Of a stretch of DNA of 64,000 nucleotides, positions 10,487-19,409 are shown one piece after another; positions within the stretch are counted from its first letter, which is position 1, and every line of letters starts with the position of its first letter. Made by a program: the position numbers and the translations under genes. Source of the stretch: Mastigocoleus sp. MO_188.B34 (GTDB lineage Bacteria > Cyanobacteriota > Cyanobacteriia > Cyanobacteriales > Nostocaceae); NCBI RefSeq assembly GCF_030065675.1, contig NZ_JASJDK010000016.1:1-64000 (forward strand), written 5' to 3'. The notes beneath the pieces are model-generated. The model was given only the letters and a program-made list of their open reading frames with translations. It was not told where the DNA came from and made no database searches.

Positions 10487-11362
10487 TTAGGAACTTACTC
10501 TTTCAACCACAAAAGGCATAGCTAAACGAAATCCAATCCAGGTTAAAAATAAACCTACGATAGTGACAAGACTCACTACCCAAAATCCCACAGTTTGAGT
10601 CAGTAATCCAGTAGTCGCTAACTCTCTGGTAGTAACCAATAGGGGAGTTACTGGGTTAAATTTAACTAAAAATCCAAATACTCCATCGCTAGGAACTGGA
10701 TAAACCACAGGGGTTAAAAATAACCAAAATCCAGTTACTAGTGTTAAACCTTTGGATATATCTTGATATAAAACTCCGAAAGGAGATAGCATCACGCCGA
10801 TAAATGTTCCCAGCATGACCAAATGTATTAGCGCCACAGGAGCTAAAATCACTGACCAGGTTATGGGAATCCGAAACCAAAGAAATAAAGCAACAATTAA
10901 AATTAATTTGATTGAAAAATTAAAAAATACTTCTCCCAATTTTGATAAGATTAAAGCCTCTCGAGGAAACTTTACCCTAGCCAACATTGGCTTAGCTGTT
11001 GTAACTGCTTGGATGGGACCATTAATCGCTTCAACAAAGGTTTGCCAAAGAGCGGTACTAAACATTACATAGGCTGGATAAGGTAAGAAAGTCTCACCTA
11101 CATTAATGACTTTGGCTTCATTTGCTAAATTAAATCCAGCAGCCATCACAATGGGGGGAATAAAAGCCCAAATAATTCCCAGGAAGGACTGACGGTACTG
11201 AGCGCTAATATCCCTGACCATTAGTCTCCAAGCAAGTTCGCGAGAAGCTAGTAAATCTAGCCACATTTGTTTCAGTAATTGCCGAGGATGCCGTAACTGA
11301 CTTTCAGGAGTATAAAATTCCTCTGGTCGTCTCGGAGGCTGTAAATGTTTGCGTCGTTTCAA
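10487..11362 (-). CDS. Polysaccharide ABC-2 type permease (Wzm/KpsM type)
   Basis: A 291-residue integral membrane protein of the ABC-2 family, with a cytoplasmic N-terminus and about six membrane spans. It contains the family-typical stretch RDISAQYRQSFLGIIW just before the first span. It forms the membrane channel for the Wzt-like ATPase encoded immediately downstream; the TAA stop and the next ATG are one base apart. Together they would move a finished glycan across the inner membrane. No second permease is present in the window. Confidence 0.92.
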   Translation of the reverse strand: MKRRKHLQPPRRPEEFYTPESQLRHPRQLLKQMWLDLLASRELAWRLMVRDISAQYRQSFLGIIWAFIPPIVMAAGFNLANEAKVINVGETFLPYPAYVMFSTALWQTFVEAINGPIQAVTTAKPMLARVKFPREALILSKLGEVFFNFSIKLILIVALFLWFRIPITWSVILAPVALIHLVMLGTFIGVMLSPFGVLYQDISKGLTLVTGFWLFLTPVVYPVPSDGVFGFLVKFNPVTPLLVTTRELATTGLLTQTVGFWVVSLVTIVGLFLTWIGFRLAMPFVVERVSS

Positions 11363-11511
11363 TATTTATGACCCTTTATTAAAGTTTGTAATATATCCTT
11401 TGGACAATCTACGCTAACCTAATTTGTAATTCGTAGTTTCTAGCTTGGCATTAACCATATTAGAAGTTACGAATTACCTTCACCTAACAGGTGTAAATGA
11501 TCAATTACAAA

Positions 11512-12579
11512 TTATGATGATGCTGTTGTAACAGTAGATTGCTGAGCTTTTGTAGTCGATATCAGCTTGTTAGGTAAATACTTGTTCGCATAGCGATTGG
11601 TAACAAATTTATTAAAGAATTTATCTATCGGTTTGAGGATTTTACCGAATGCGCGAGCCAAATAACGATTACCAAAGGCTAATTTACGACATAAAGGATC
11701 GACAATTGTCATCCGTCTGCGCCAGCCTAATCTGTTATATTTATTTTTAAAATATTGATCTTCCGTTGCATTCCACTTTTCACGCAAGCGTTTTAAGCTG
11801 TTGAGTTCCCAAGCATCGCTCCAACGTAACATGTAATAAGGTAAATCTGAAAATTCTAGGGGTGGTCCGGGTACATAGGTGACCAAAGAATCTGGTTCTA
11901 AATAAATAGTACCTCCTGCTTCAGTCACCAACATGCACAAATCTACATGCTCTTTTGTATTAAATAACTGTTCGTCTAAAACGCCAATTTTGTCGAATAT
12001 ATCCGTGCGTACCATCATGCAGTGAAACTCTGCTAATCCAGTTTGTTCACGTTTTAACTGCGGACGTACTTGCTCGACTTTACGACCTTGCTTGTATATT
12101 TTTTCAATAATTTGACGCCGGACATTTCCTTCTTTTTCAATGACTTTTACCCCTGATTCACCTCCAGCACAATGAACCTCTGTATGTAATGGTAAAAATT
12201 GACATACTAAAGGACTAACAATTGTTGCACCTGTAGATTCGGCACAGTTAACCATTGCTTTTAACCAGCCAGGAGTAACAGCTACATCGTTGTCAACAAA
12301 AACAATATATTTAGTTTTTACTTGGCGCAAACCTAAGTTACGAGCATGATTGGGAGAAAGGTAAAAGTCGGTGCGAATATGTTGAAAATTCTTCTCTTTC
12401 GCTTTAGTGGCAATATAATTTTTTATATGTTTCGGAGAGCCACCATCTACATAAATTAGTTCGAATGGATACTCTGTATTTTCGTAAATACTTTCTAGAG
12501 ATTCGCGGGTGTAACTGAAACGTTCTCTGGGAGCAACGACAATTGTTACATCTTTTGCTGTTGTGTTTAAAGGGCTCAT
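11512..12579 (-). CDS. Glycosyltransferase family 2
   Basis: A 355-residue GT-A glycosyltransferase. Nucleotide-sugar binding is suggested by IYVDGGSP near residue 43 and the DXD motif by FVDNDV near residue 95, with a later acidic E/D-rich active-site region (LDEQLFNTKEHVDL). The C-terminal 90 residues are basic. It sits between the GT4 gene upstream and the permease gene downstream on the same strand, and likely helps build the glycan that the transporter exports. Donor and acceptor are unknown. Confidence 0.87.
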   Translation of the reverse strand: MSPLNTTAKDVTIVVAPRERFSYTRESLESIYENTEYPFELIYVDGGSPKHIKNYIATKAKEKNFQHIRTDFYLSPNHARNLGLRQVKTKYIVFVDNDVAVTPGWLKAMVNCAESTGATIVSPLVCQFLPLHTEVHCAGGESGVKVIEKEGNVRRQIIEKIYKQGRKVEQVRPQLKREQTGLAEFHCMMVRTDIFDKIGVLDEQLFNTKEHVDLCMLVTEAGGTIYLEPDSLVTYVPGPPLEFSDLPYYMLRWSDAWELNSLKRLREKWNATEDQYFKNKYNRLGWRRRMTIVDPLCRKLAFGNRYLARAFGKILKPIDKFFNKFVTNRYANKYLPNKLISTTKAQQSTVTTASS

Positions 12580-12693
12580 AACTTAATCCTTGCTTAATAA
12601 CTATTTAGACTCAAAGTCAAACAAAAAATACTTGTATTGTTGATTCGTATTTTTTAGTTGTTTCAACAACTTCTAATTTATTGAGTTTCTAAT

Positions 12694-13977
12694 TTATTGG
12701 GGAGTAAGGGAATAAGTCCGCACTGTTTCTGATACAGCAGGTAGCTTATCTATTGAGAGCTGATGATAGATTCGCTCTAATTCATCATTAAGATTGTTGA
12801 TATCATAATGTGTTTCTACATATTCTCGACCTGATAAACCCATGCTCGACCAAATCTCTGGATGCTCTATCAGGTAGATTAATTTTTCTGCGATCGCAGT
12901 TTCATCTTTCTCTGGGACTAAAAACCCTGACACCCCATCTTGAACTAATTCAGGAATTCCACCATGGAAGGTACTAACTACAGGTAAACCCATAGCCATG
13001 GCTTCTTTTAAAGTATTTACTGGAGCGTCTTGATTCCCATCACTCGCGGTGACGCTAGGAGCAACAAATATGTGAGTCTTATTGAGAATTTCAATGATTT
13101 CCTTTTGGTTCATCCAACCAAGTAGTCGCACTTTCTCACCGATATTGAGTTCTTGAATTACTTGATCTAAATGTTCTTTTAAAGGTCCGTCCCCAATAAT
13201 TTTAAATTCAATATTTGGTTGAACTTTAGCAACTTTAGCGATCGCACGAATGGCGTATTCTATGCCTTTTTTCTCTACAAGACGACCAGTAGTTGCAATC
13301 TGAATTTTTTCCCCAGGAGTAATGTTACGAGTTTGAAAAGTAAATCGACTGCAATCAATCCCCGAACCGTGAACAACAATTTTTTTCGGGTCGCAACCCA
13401 ATTTAATCGCTCGTTGTCGAAAAAATTCACAGTTTGCGAGGAAGAAGTCTCCTTTAACTAACAGTTCATCATATACATTGTCTCCTTTTTCCTGAAGATA
13501 ATAGCTAATATCATAGCCACGAAAAGATGTAATTAATTTACCTTTGAGGACTCCAAGATCCCGATATAACATCCCCTCAAGACCATGAATTCCAAATTGA
13601 CAATGAATAATATCGTAAGGTTCCGACTTTAACATTTGTACGATTGAGTACATCAACCTTAAAGAAAGAGCATTTTTGCCATATTTGATAAAGTTAAATG
13701 AGTATAAAAAAGCCAAAGGAGCCTTGTGGAAGTTTGTTAAAAATAATCCTATCCCTTTAACCAATCGCCACAAATAACTTCTTGGTGTTTGCTGCAACAG
13801 AGTTGTTTTTTCAAGCAAATTATACTTCGTTATGTCAGTATGATATTTTGACATATTGCCACGTTTTTTGGCATATATGTGAATATCATGTCCGCGATTA
13901 ATCAAACCCACAATCTGATTGATAATGAAGGTTTCTGAAATTACGGGAAAAGTATCTACCAGGAAAGCAATTCTCAT
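12694..13977 (-). CDS. Glycosyltransferase family 4 (GT-B fold, WcaL-like)
   Basis: A 427-residue glycosyltransferase with the two Rossmann lobes of GT-B enzymes. The N-terminal lobe begins MRIAFLVDTFPVISETFI. The C-terminal lobe carries the GT4 signature with GRLVEKKGIEYAI, the FVAPS strand and the EAMAMGLPVVST segment containing the E-x7-E motif. It resembles colanic-acid-type transferases. It is the first gene of the leftward cluster and probably adds an internal sugar to the repeat unit. The ATG at 13977 fits the family start. About 600 bp of non-coding DNA upstream is the likely promoter region of the cluster. Confidence 0.9.
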   Translation of the reverse strand: MRIAFLVDTFPVISETFIINQIVGLINRGHDIHIYAKKRGNMSKYHTDITKYNLLEKTTLLQQTPRSYLWRLVKGIGLFLTNFHKAPLAFLYSFNFIKYGKNALSLRLMYSIVQMLKSEPYDIIHCQFGIHGLEGMLYRDLGVLKGKLITSFRGYDISYYLQEKGDNVYDELLVKGDFFLANCEFFRQRAIKLGCDPKKIVVHGSGIDCSRFTFQTRNITPGEKIQIATTGRLVEKKGIEYAIRAIAKVAKVQPNIEFKIIGDGPLKEHLDQVIQELNIGEKVRLLGWMNQKEIIEILNKTHIFVAPSVTASDGNQDAPVNTLKEAMAMGLPVVSTFHGGIPELVQDGVSGFLVPEKDETAIAEKLIYLIEHPEIWSSMGLSGREYVETHYDINNLNDELERIYHQLSIDKLPAVSETVRTYSLTPQ

Positions 13978-14583
13978 GAAAATTATGTTGCTAAGCGATT
14001 AGTACTAGATCTCAATTTTCTCGGTTCAATTTATTGCTCGGGGTTAGAAATAAAATAAAAATATTAAAAGATAAACATCAAAAATAAAAAATGTTCTTAA
14101 AATACAAGTGCCTGTACTGTAGAACTTATTTGGGAGCGGATATCTGAGATTTGATACTTGTAATTAAATAGTTTTCAACATTGATTTACTCCAACATCCT
14201 TTATCTAGTAAAAAAAGATTTATTCAATCAAGCTAGTGTGATACTAGATACTTGATGGAGATCAGATTTTAATCTTACTTACGTATAATAGAGAACCGTG
14301 GATGAAATTAGTTTGCAAGCATTGATTAAATCAAAAGTTAAATATATGGGTATTACTTTGAAAGAGTAATTTTTTTTTAGCAAAAAAAGCAACCTGAAAA
14401 AATAATTTTTATAATATGTTTAATTTCAGGCTAATAATAAAATATTTTATTAAAGATATTTTCTGTTTGCTTTAACTATTTGTGGCAAATAAATCAATCA
14501 TACTAAAGAATTATTTTTATTCAATAGCAGGATGTAATTAAGGGTAATTCTCAATCCAAAGCAAAAGAAGAAAAAGATTCAAA
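13978..14583. other. Intergenic region upstream of the polysaccharide cluster
   Basis: AT-rich, no coding frame. It should contain the promoter of the leftward polysaccharide cluster, but I cannot assign boxes with confidence. Confidence 0.5.
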
Positions 14584-15258
14584 TTACATATCTACGGGAT
14601 GCTGACCATAAAATGGTAGAGCCTCCGACCATAAAGGAAATTTATCATTGCACCAATCTATATAAGCTAATTCTAAAATGCTAATTGCTGTCTTTGCTAA
14701 TTCAGAATTAGCTTTAAGTAGTTGATAATTATCATTCAAGCCAGAAAGCTTTTCTTGCCAAATTTCTGGAGTTAATACTGTATCTGATAATAAAACTTTG
14801 AATGGAGAGTTATCTGGTGTAGTTTGATAAATAGCTGCAAATAATTTACCCCTTTGTGCGGGCATTTGTACGGCTAATATTTTTTCGTCTTTCTTCTCAC
14901 TAAGTTTGAGATTGGTAAGATAATACCAAGCAAAGGCAGCCAATGTAGAGATTCCAAATACGGGAATATCTAATTGTTGTCCTAAAGTTCTAGCGGTTAC
15001 CATCCCAATCCTCGTTCCCGTGTAACCCCCCGGACCTTTGGCAACAGATATAAAAGCTAAATCTTGCCATTGTTGTGGTTTAATAAATTCCATTAGACAT
15101 GGATGCATCTGACTGGATAATTCTCGTTCTAGATTCCAAACACTAGAACGTCTATCTTCTCCATCAAAGTTACTAATTGCTAAACCTAATTCTGGGGTTG
15201 TAGTATGTAACGCTAAACCATACTTTTTCAACTGAAGATGCTCTTTTTTATTACTCAA
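14584..15258 (-). CDS. tsaB: tRNA threonylcarbamoyladenosine biosynthesis protein TsaB
   Basis: A 224-residue member of the ASKHA family and non-catalytic partner of TsaD in making t6A at position 37 of ANN-decoding tRNAs. The N-terminal LALHTTTPELGLAISNFDG and the segment VAKGPGGYTGTRIGMVTART are typical of TsaB. The best start is the TTG at 15258, since no ATG precedes the conserved region. The gene is monocistronic here, transcribed away from ycf34 on the same strand. tsaD is not in the window. Confidence 0.9.
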   Translation of the reverse strand: MSNKKEHLQLKKYGLALHTTTPELGLAISNFDGEDRRSSVWNLERELSSQMHPCLMEFIKPQQWQDLAFISVAKGPGGYTGTRIGMVTARTLGQQLDIPVFGISTLAAFAWYYLTNLKLSEKKDEKILAVQMPAQRGKLFAAIYQTTPDNSPFKVLLSDTVLTPEIWQEKLSGLNDNYQLLKANSELAKTAISILELAYIDWCNDKFPLWSEALPFYGQHPVDM

Positions 15259-15580
15259 AGGTCAAAGAAAGATTAAGTAGAACGAAATTATCTTACCGGT
15301 TCATTTAACCATGTCAGTTTGACCATCGGCAATACCATGGAAAAAGTCTAGAGGTTATTAATTTTACTGATTAATTCAGTCAGCAAGTATAATGCATAAA
15401 GTTATGCGAAATTCTAACCAAGATAGCGAAGCAAGATAATTAAGTAGTTTTTGTTAAAGGTTAGGCTTTGGTAACCATAAGTATTTTCTTAATCACAGTT
15501 CATATTGTGGCTTATGTCCTGCGGACACGCTGTAGCTGCACTACCTACGGATCCGCTAATGAATTTTGACTTTTAAAGCC
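15259..15580. other. Intergenic region with repeat fragment
   Basis: No gene. Near 15525-15560 lies a GC-rich fragment (TACGGATCCGCTAATG) that recurs near 48095-48110, an interspersed-repeat remnant. Confidence 0.5.
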
Positions 15581-15829
15581 CTAAGTCGGTATTGCTTCAC
15601 CGGGACGCAATCTAGCCCATTTTCCAGCATCCTTCTTAAAGCTAAGACAGCCAACCACGTCCCATTCCATTTCAATTATGTCTTCACGGGGACGAATATT
15701 AACATTTATGGATGGTTCATTGGGTTCAAAATCTGGTTCCTCAGTTAAGTGAGGTTGCTGATGCTGGGTTTCTACTGCATTGTAAGTGACACAGCGATCT
15801 ACATAGTGGCAGTTGACACAAATACACAT
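15581..15829 (-). CDS. ycf34: Ycf34 family protein
   Basis: An 82-residue protein with the Ycf34 N-terminus MCICVNCHYVDRC, whose cysteines are reported to bind an iron-sulfur cluster. A conserved C-terminal WDVVGCLSFKKDAGKWARL follows. The family is found in cyanobacteria and plastid genomes and has been linked to electron transport and phototrophic growth. It lies next to the divergent cca gene, with about 85 bp between the start codons, so promoters of both lie in that gap. Confidence 0.9.
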   Translation of the reverse strand: MCICVNCHYVDRCVTYNAVETQHQQPHLTEEPDFEPNEPSINVNIRPREDIIEMEWDVVGCLSFKKDAGKWARLRPGEAIPT

Positions 15830-15913
15830 AGGGAAATCAACTCCAATACCTTTATTGTTAATCTAGCTTAATAACTGGCTTTATTACTAGCCGGAAGGTT
15901 TATTTTTATTACA

Positions 15914-17164
15914 ATGTCAAACTTTATTGATCCTCTTATCTCCCCAGAAAATTATCCTTTTAACTTAGAATTGCTACCAAAACCAGCTTACATTGTTGGC
16001 GGTGCAGTGCGGGATGGGCTTTTAAGCAGAAAACGAGAATATTTAGATTTAGATTTTGTATTACCTGGCGATGCTGTGGGTGTAGCGCGTAACATTGCTA
16101 AGCATTATCAAGCTGGGTTTGTCTTACTCGATGCAGAAAGACAAATTGCTCGTGTGGTTTTTCCTAACGCTACAGCAGATTTTGCTCGACAAGAAGGGGA
16201 TACTCTAGAAGTTGATTTACACCGGCGCGATTTTACAGTTAATGCGATCGCCTATGACCCATATACGCAAAAAATAATCGATCCACTGAAAGGTGCTGAG
16301 GATATAAAAGCAGGTATTTTGAGGATGATATCACCTGCTAATTTACAAGATGACCCCTTGCGATTATTACGGGGATATCGTCAAGCGTCTCAACTGGGTT
16401 TTACTATTGAAGCAAAGACTCAAGACGCGATCTGTTCCTTAGCTTCACATGTTACTTCATTGGCTGCCGAGAGAGTAAGGGTAGAAATTAGTTACATGTT
16501 GACAAAACCTGAAGGTACTCCTTGGTTAAAAAAAGCTTGGGAAGACAATTTACTATCACCATTTTTTAAAAGTACTACCTCCGAACGGGTAGCTAAATTG
16601 CTGGATGTGGATCGAGCGGCTTCCCTACTTGCTCAAAATTGGATGGAGTTAGGGAAGAAATTTCCAAAATATATTCGGGATACCATCAAAACTACTTGGC
16701 TGGGTATTGCTAAACTTGCTATGCTCGCGAGCCCAGATCCAGAAGTTGCAGAAATTGAGTTACAAAACTTAACCTATAGCCGTGCAGAAATTAAAGCTGT
16801 TACCACTGCTCTGAAATCCTTAAAAACCTTAAATTCAGGTGAAATGTCCTTAAGGGAACAGTTTTTTTTCTTCCAAACAGCGGGAGATGTATTCCCAACT
16901 ACAGCAATTTTATTTATAGCAGATAATAATAGGGTAGAGGCGATCACACCCTTGATCGCTCGCTACCTTGACCCTGATGATCTGGTTAGTCATTCCACTC
17001 AGCTTGTGAGTGGTAAGGATATTATTTTATATCTAAATATACCTTCTTCGCCACTAGTAGGGGAATTGTTGACAGAAATCAAAGTGGCACAGGCTGAAGG
17101 CAAAGTATCTACGCCCCATGAAGCTATAGAATTTGCCCGTCAGCTAATTAAAGATTGGAATTGA
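15914..17164 (+). CDS. cca: CCA tRNA nucleotidyltransferase / poly(A) polymerase family
   Basis: A 416-residue class II nucleotidyltransferase that would add or repair the 3' CCA end of tRNAs. The N-terminal catalytic head has GGAVRD at residues 29-34, the metal-binding pair D45 and D47, and RRDFTVNAIAY. The RNA-binding neck follows with LQDDPLRLLRGYRQA. Cyanobacteria may split A-adding and CC-adding activities over two proteins, so full CCA activity is not certain. The ATG is supported by alignment to the family N-terminus. It is divergent from ycf34. Confidence 0.9.
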   Translation: MSNFIDPLISPENYPFNLELLPKPAYIVGGAVRDGLLSRKREYLDLDFVLPGDAVGVARNIAKHYQAGFVLLDAERQIARVVFPNATADFARQEGDTLEVDLHRRDFTVNAIAYDPYTQKIIDPLKGAEDIKAGILRMISPANLQDDPLRLLRGYRQASQLGFTIEAKTQDAICSLASHVTSLAAERVRVEISYMLTKPEGTPWLKKAWEDNLLSPFFKSTTSERVAKLLDVDRAASLLAQNWMELGKKFPKYIRDTIKTTWLGIAKLAMLASPDPEVAEIELQNLTYSRAEIKAVTTALKSLKTLNSGEMSLREQFFFFQTAGDVFPTTAILFIADNNRVEAITPLIARYLDPDDLVSHSTQLVSGKDIILYLNIPSSPLVGELLTEIKVAQAEGKVSTPHEAIEFARQLIKDWN

Positions 17165-17685
17165 TTAGATTGGGTTGTTTACAGTAGATCTTCCCACGCG
17201 ATCGCAATATTTTTGGGAATTCTCTGTTAACTACCAGCAAAGAACAATATTAAATAATTTCCGTGCAAATGCGAGATTATTTCCAGAAAAAGATGAATTT
17301 TGTGTGAACGATGGTAGTGGAAGTGTTGACATCACTAAACCATCATTCATTCACAAGGTTATTTGCTTTAAGCAATAGTTGTTAATTATACTAATTAGTG
17401 AATTGTTTGTGTAACTAATTGTACCTTAAGTTGTATTTTGTAATGTTGTTTTTTTTCAGTAAGAATACCGCTTTATATTTACTTTTAGTTATAGTAAATT
17501 CAAATTACAAACTTTAGATTTTTGGTTTGATATATTATTTTCATTAAAAAGCTTCAGGCTCAAAAACTTTATTTTAATAAATCTAGTAAACCTTGTTATT
17601 GTATGTATCGCAAAACTAATTCTGATTTATGCCTTGATTTTTGTAGATAAAGTAATTTCCTTTGTAAATTATTTTAGATGTTTTT
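17165..17685. other. Intergenic region, no convincing gene
   Basis: AT-rich. A short open frame right after cca lacks a start and composition I would trust. No repeats or hairpins of note. Confidence 0.5.
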
Positions 17686-17901
17686 ATGGATAAACAATCC
17701 CGATATCAACTAAGAAAAAAAGAAATTTCAGAGTTCATTATTAAAAATAGAGAAACATATAAAAAAGATAAAAGACTTCTATTTTTAATTGCAGCTTTTT
17801 GGGGTTTACTACTTTCTCCTTTTCTTGGGTATCAAGTCATTATGTTGTTAGCAATAATGTTTTGTTTTTATAAAGTATTAGTCAATTATCTTACCTGGTA
17901 G
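17686..17901 (+). CDS. Small membrane protein, unknown
   Basis: A 71-residue product with a basic, charged N-terminal 30 residues and a hydrophobic C-terminal half forming one or two membrane spans (LLFLIAAFWGLLLSPFLGY and VIMLLAIMFCFYKVL). I recognise no family and see no strong ribosome-binding site. It could be a real small membrane protein. Confidence 0.4.
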   Translation: MDKQSRYQLRKKEISEFIIKNRETYKKDKRLLFLIAAFWGLLLSPFLGYQVIMLLAIMFCFYKVLVNYLTW

Positions 17902-18039
17902 TTTCTGACTTGGGAAATTCTAGCTACCCATCAGGATTCTAAGGATTGGAGTTAGGATACAAATTTAAACTACTGGCTTTTACTTATTTCTACTCATAAT
18001 ATAGGTAGAACATAGTTTATATAATTGTAGTTTAAACAT

Positions 18040-18441
18040 ATGAAGGTATTTAACCATATTGCTATTTCAATAGTCATATTTGGTGTGGTGATTGGAGGGA
18101 GTTTGCCAAAATATGCTATGGCTGCATCTTCCGAGCAAGTTTGTCGGAATGCGATCAAACAAAAACTGAAAGAAGCCGATTTTGGTTCTCAGGGAGCTAA
18201 TATTGCCAAACCAATTATTATTGGAATTGCTGAGCCAGAATTAATTAAGACAATCAAAGATGTCAATCAGGGAAATATTTCACAAGATGATATTCCCGAT
18301 CGCATCAAAACTGACATCTCAAATCATTCTTTCTTTGTCAATAATCCTTTTAAAATTCCTATTAATAAAGAAAAAGTATCTACCAAAGTTGCGGGGGAAA
18401 TTAAACCTTTATTAAAGAAGGAATGTAAGGGAGTAAGTTAA
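18040..18441 (+). CDS. Hypothetical exported protein
   Basis: A 133-residue product with an N-terminal signal peptide (hydrophobic core ISIVIFGVVIGGS, likely cleavage after AMA near residue 29). The mature part of about 105 residues contains two cysteines near its ends (VCRNAIKQ and KKECKG) that could form a disulfide. No known domain is recognised. A strong hairpin terminator follows within 25 bp of the stop codon, which supports it as an expressed gene. Confidence 0.55.
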   Translation: MKVFNHIAISIVIFGVVIGGSLPKYAMAASSEQVCRNAIKQKLKEADFGSQGANIAKPIIIGIAEPELIKTIKDVNQGNISQDDIPDRIKTDISNHSFFVNNPFKIPINKEKVSTKVAGEIKPLLKKECKGVS

Positions 18442-18464
18442 GAAATATATTTGACTGCAAATTA

Positions 18465-18490
18465 TAAGAGCGCACATCAGTGCGCTCTTA
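18465..18490. terminator. Rho-independent-type hairpin between convergent genes
   Basis: TAAGAGCGCAC and GTGCGCTCTTA pair perfectly (11 bp) around a 4-nt loop. It lies between the rightward exported-protein gene and the leftward HEPN-like gene and can serve either. T-runs are weak on both sides. Confidence 0.7.
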
Positions 18491-18556
18491 AAGTTGTTAC
18501 ACGCACGCAATTATTAATCTAACAAATCAGCAGTATTTCCTAACCAATTAATGCTG

Positions 18557-19294
18557 TTATATTAGCTTCTGTATCCCTGCTACAGCAACTTCTCCAAGAT
18601 TTTCAGATAAAGTAAGTAATGGTTTTCGCAGTCCCCATTGCTGAACTTTAGTTGCACTCAGAGCACCATGAGCAGTTGCATTTCTTAGTGCTTTAGATAA
18701 TTTAAGAGCATCAACCCATGATGAGATATTTTGCTTCTCAATCAACCACCTCTGAATTATCTTTGTATCTCCGTCGTTAAGGCTAAGAAAATCAAGTATT
18801 GCTTCTCTTTCTGATTTGATTGTTAACCATTTTTCAAGCGTTTTAAATTTTGTTTTATTCGGTGAATATAATGGTTTGTAAGAATTCAATTGGCATTTTT
18901 GCGTAAATTGATTGAATTCATTGGGACTTAAGCCTTTTTTAGTCTTCTTAGTTAATAATGTTTTTGCGAACGTCTCAAATCCACCATATGTCATCACAAG
19001 TCGCCATTGAGCACCGCGTGCTTTGTGTGTTGCGTTGAGTTTATCAATTGAGTTGTGTCCAGCAGTGGGCTCACACCATTCTAATCCAGATTTAATTAAA
19101 TAAAATCCTCTTGATAAAGATTGCACAACATCATCAATATGTTCTGGGTCATTTGAGTGACTATTGTTGAAGTGCAGTAATCTCGCTTGTATGTCCTTGC
19201 ACTTAGGGATGTCGGATTTCCAAGAGCCATATGTCCCGAAAACTTTCCATAAATCACACCAAACATTATTGAGATTTTTAGTTATATCTGCCAT
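18557..19294 (-). CDS. HEPN-like domain protein, unknown role
   Basis: A helical protein of 245 residues from the preferred ATG at 19294; the frame opens 16 codons earlier at a TTG. Near the C-terminus lies LRNATAHG, which fits the R-N-x3-H / Rx4-6H motif of HEPN domains. HEPN proteins include metal-independent RNases in toxin-antitoxin, abortive-infection and CRISPR systems, as well as non-catalytic helpers. No antitoxin or MNT nucleotidyltransferase gene is seen next to it. The neighbour upstream is the bchH-like gene, with no obvious functional link. RNase activity is inference only. Confidence 0.55.
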   Translation of the reverse strand: MADITKNLNNVWCDLWKVFGTYGSWKSDIPKCKDIQARLLHFNNSHSNDPEHIDDVVQSLSRGFYLIKSGLEWCEPTAGHNSIDKLNATHKARGAQWRLVMTYGGFETFAKTLLTKKTKKGLSPNEFNQFTQKCQLNSYKPLYSPNKTKFKTLEKWLTIKSEREAILDFLSLNDGDTKIIQRWLIEKQNISSWVDALKLSKALRNATAHGALSATKVQQWGLRKPLLTLSENLGEVAVAGIQKLI

Positions 19295-19409
19295 GCTGAT
19301 ACTGCCTGCTGATAAATAATCACTGACAAGTAGTGTTACCAATTTAAGGAATTATTACTAATTTACCCTCAGTAGTATCATAAGTTTTTGACCCACATTT
19401 ATCAGCTTG

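Noticed and set aside
17175-17378. 67-codon open frame right after cca
   Set aside because: Non-ATG start, no ribosome-binding site, unconvincing composition and no recognisable relatives.
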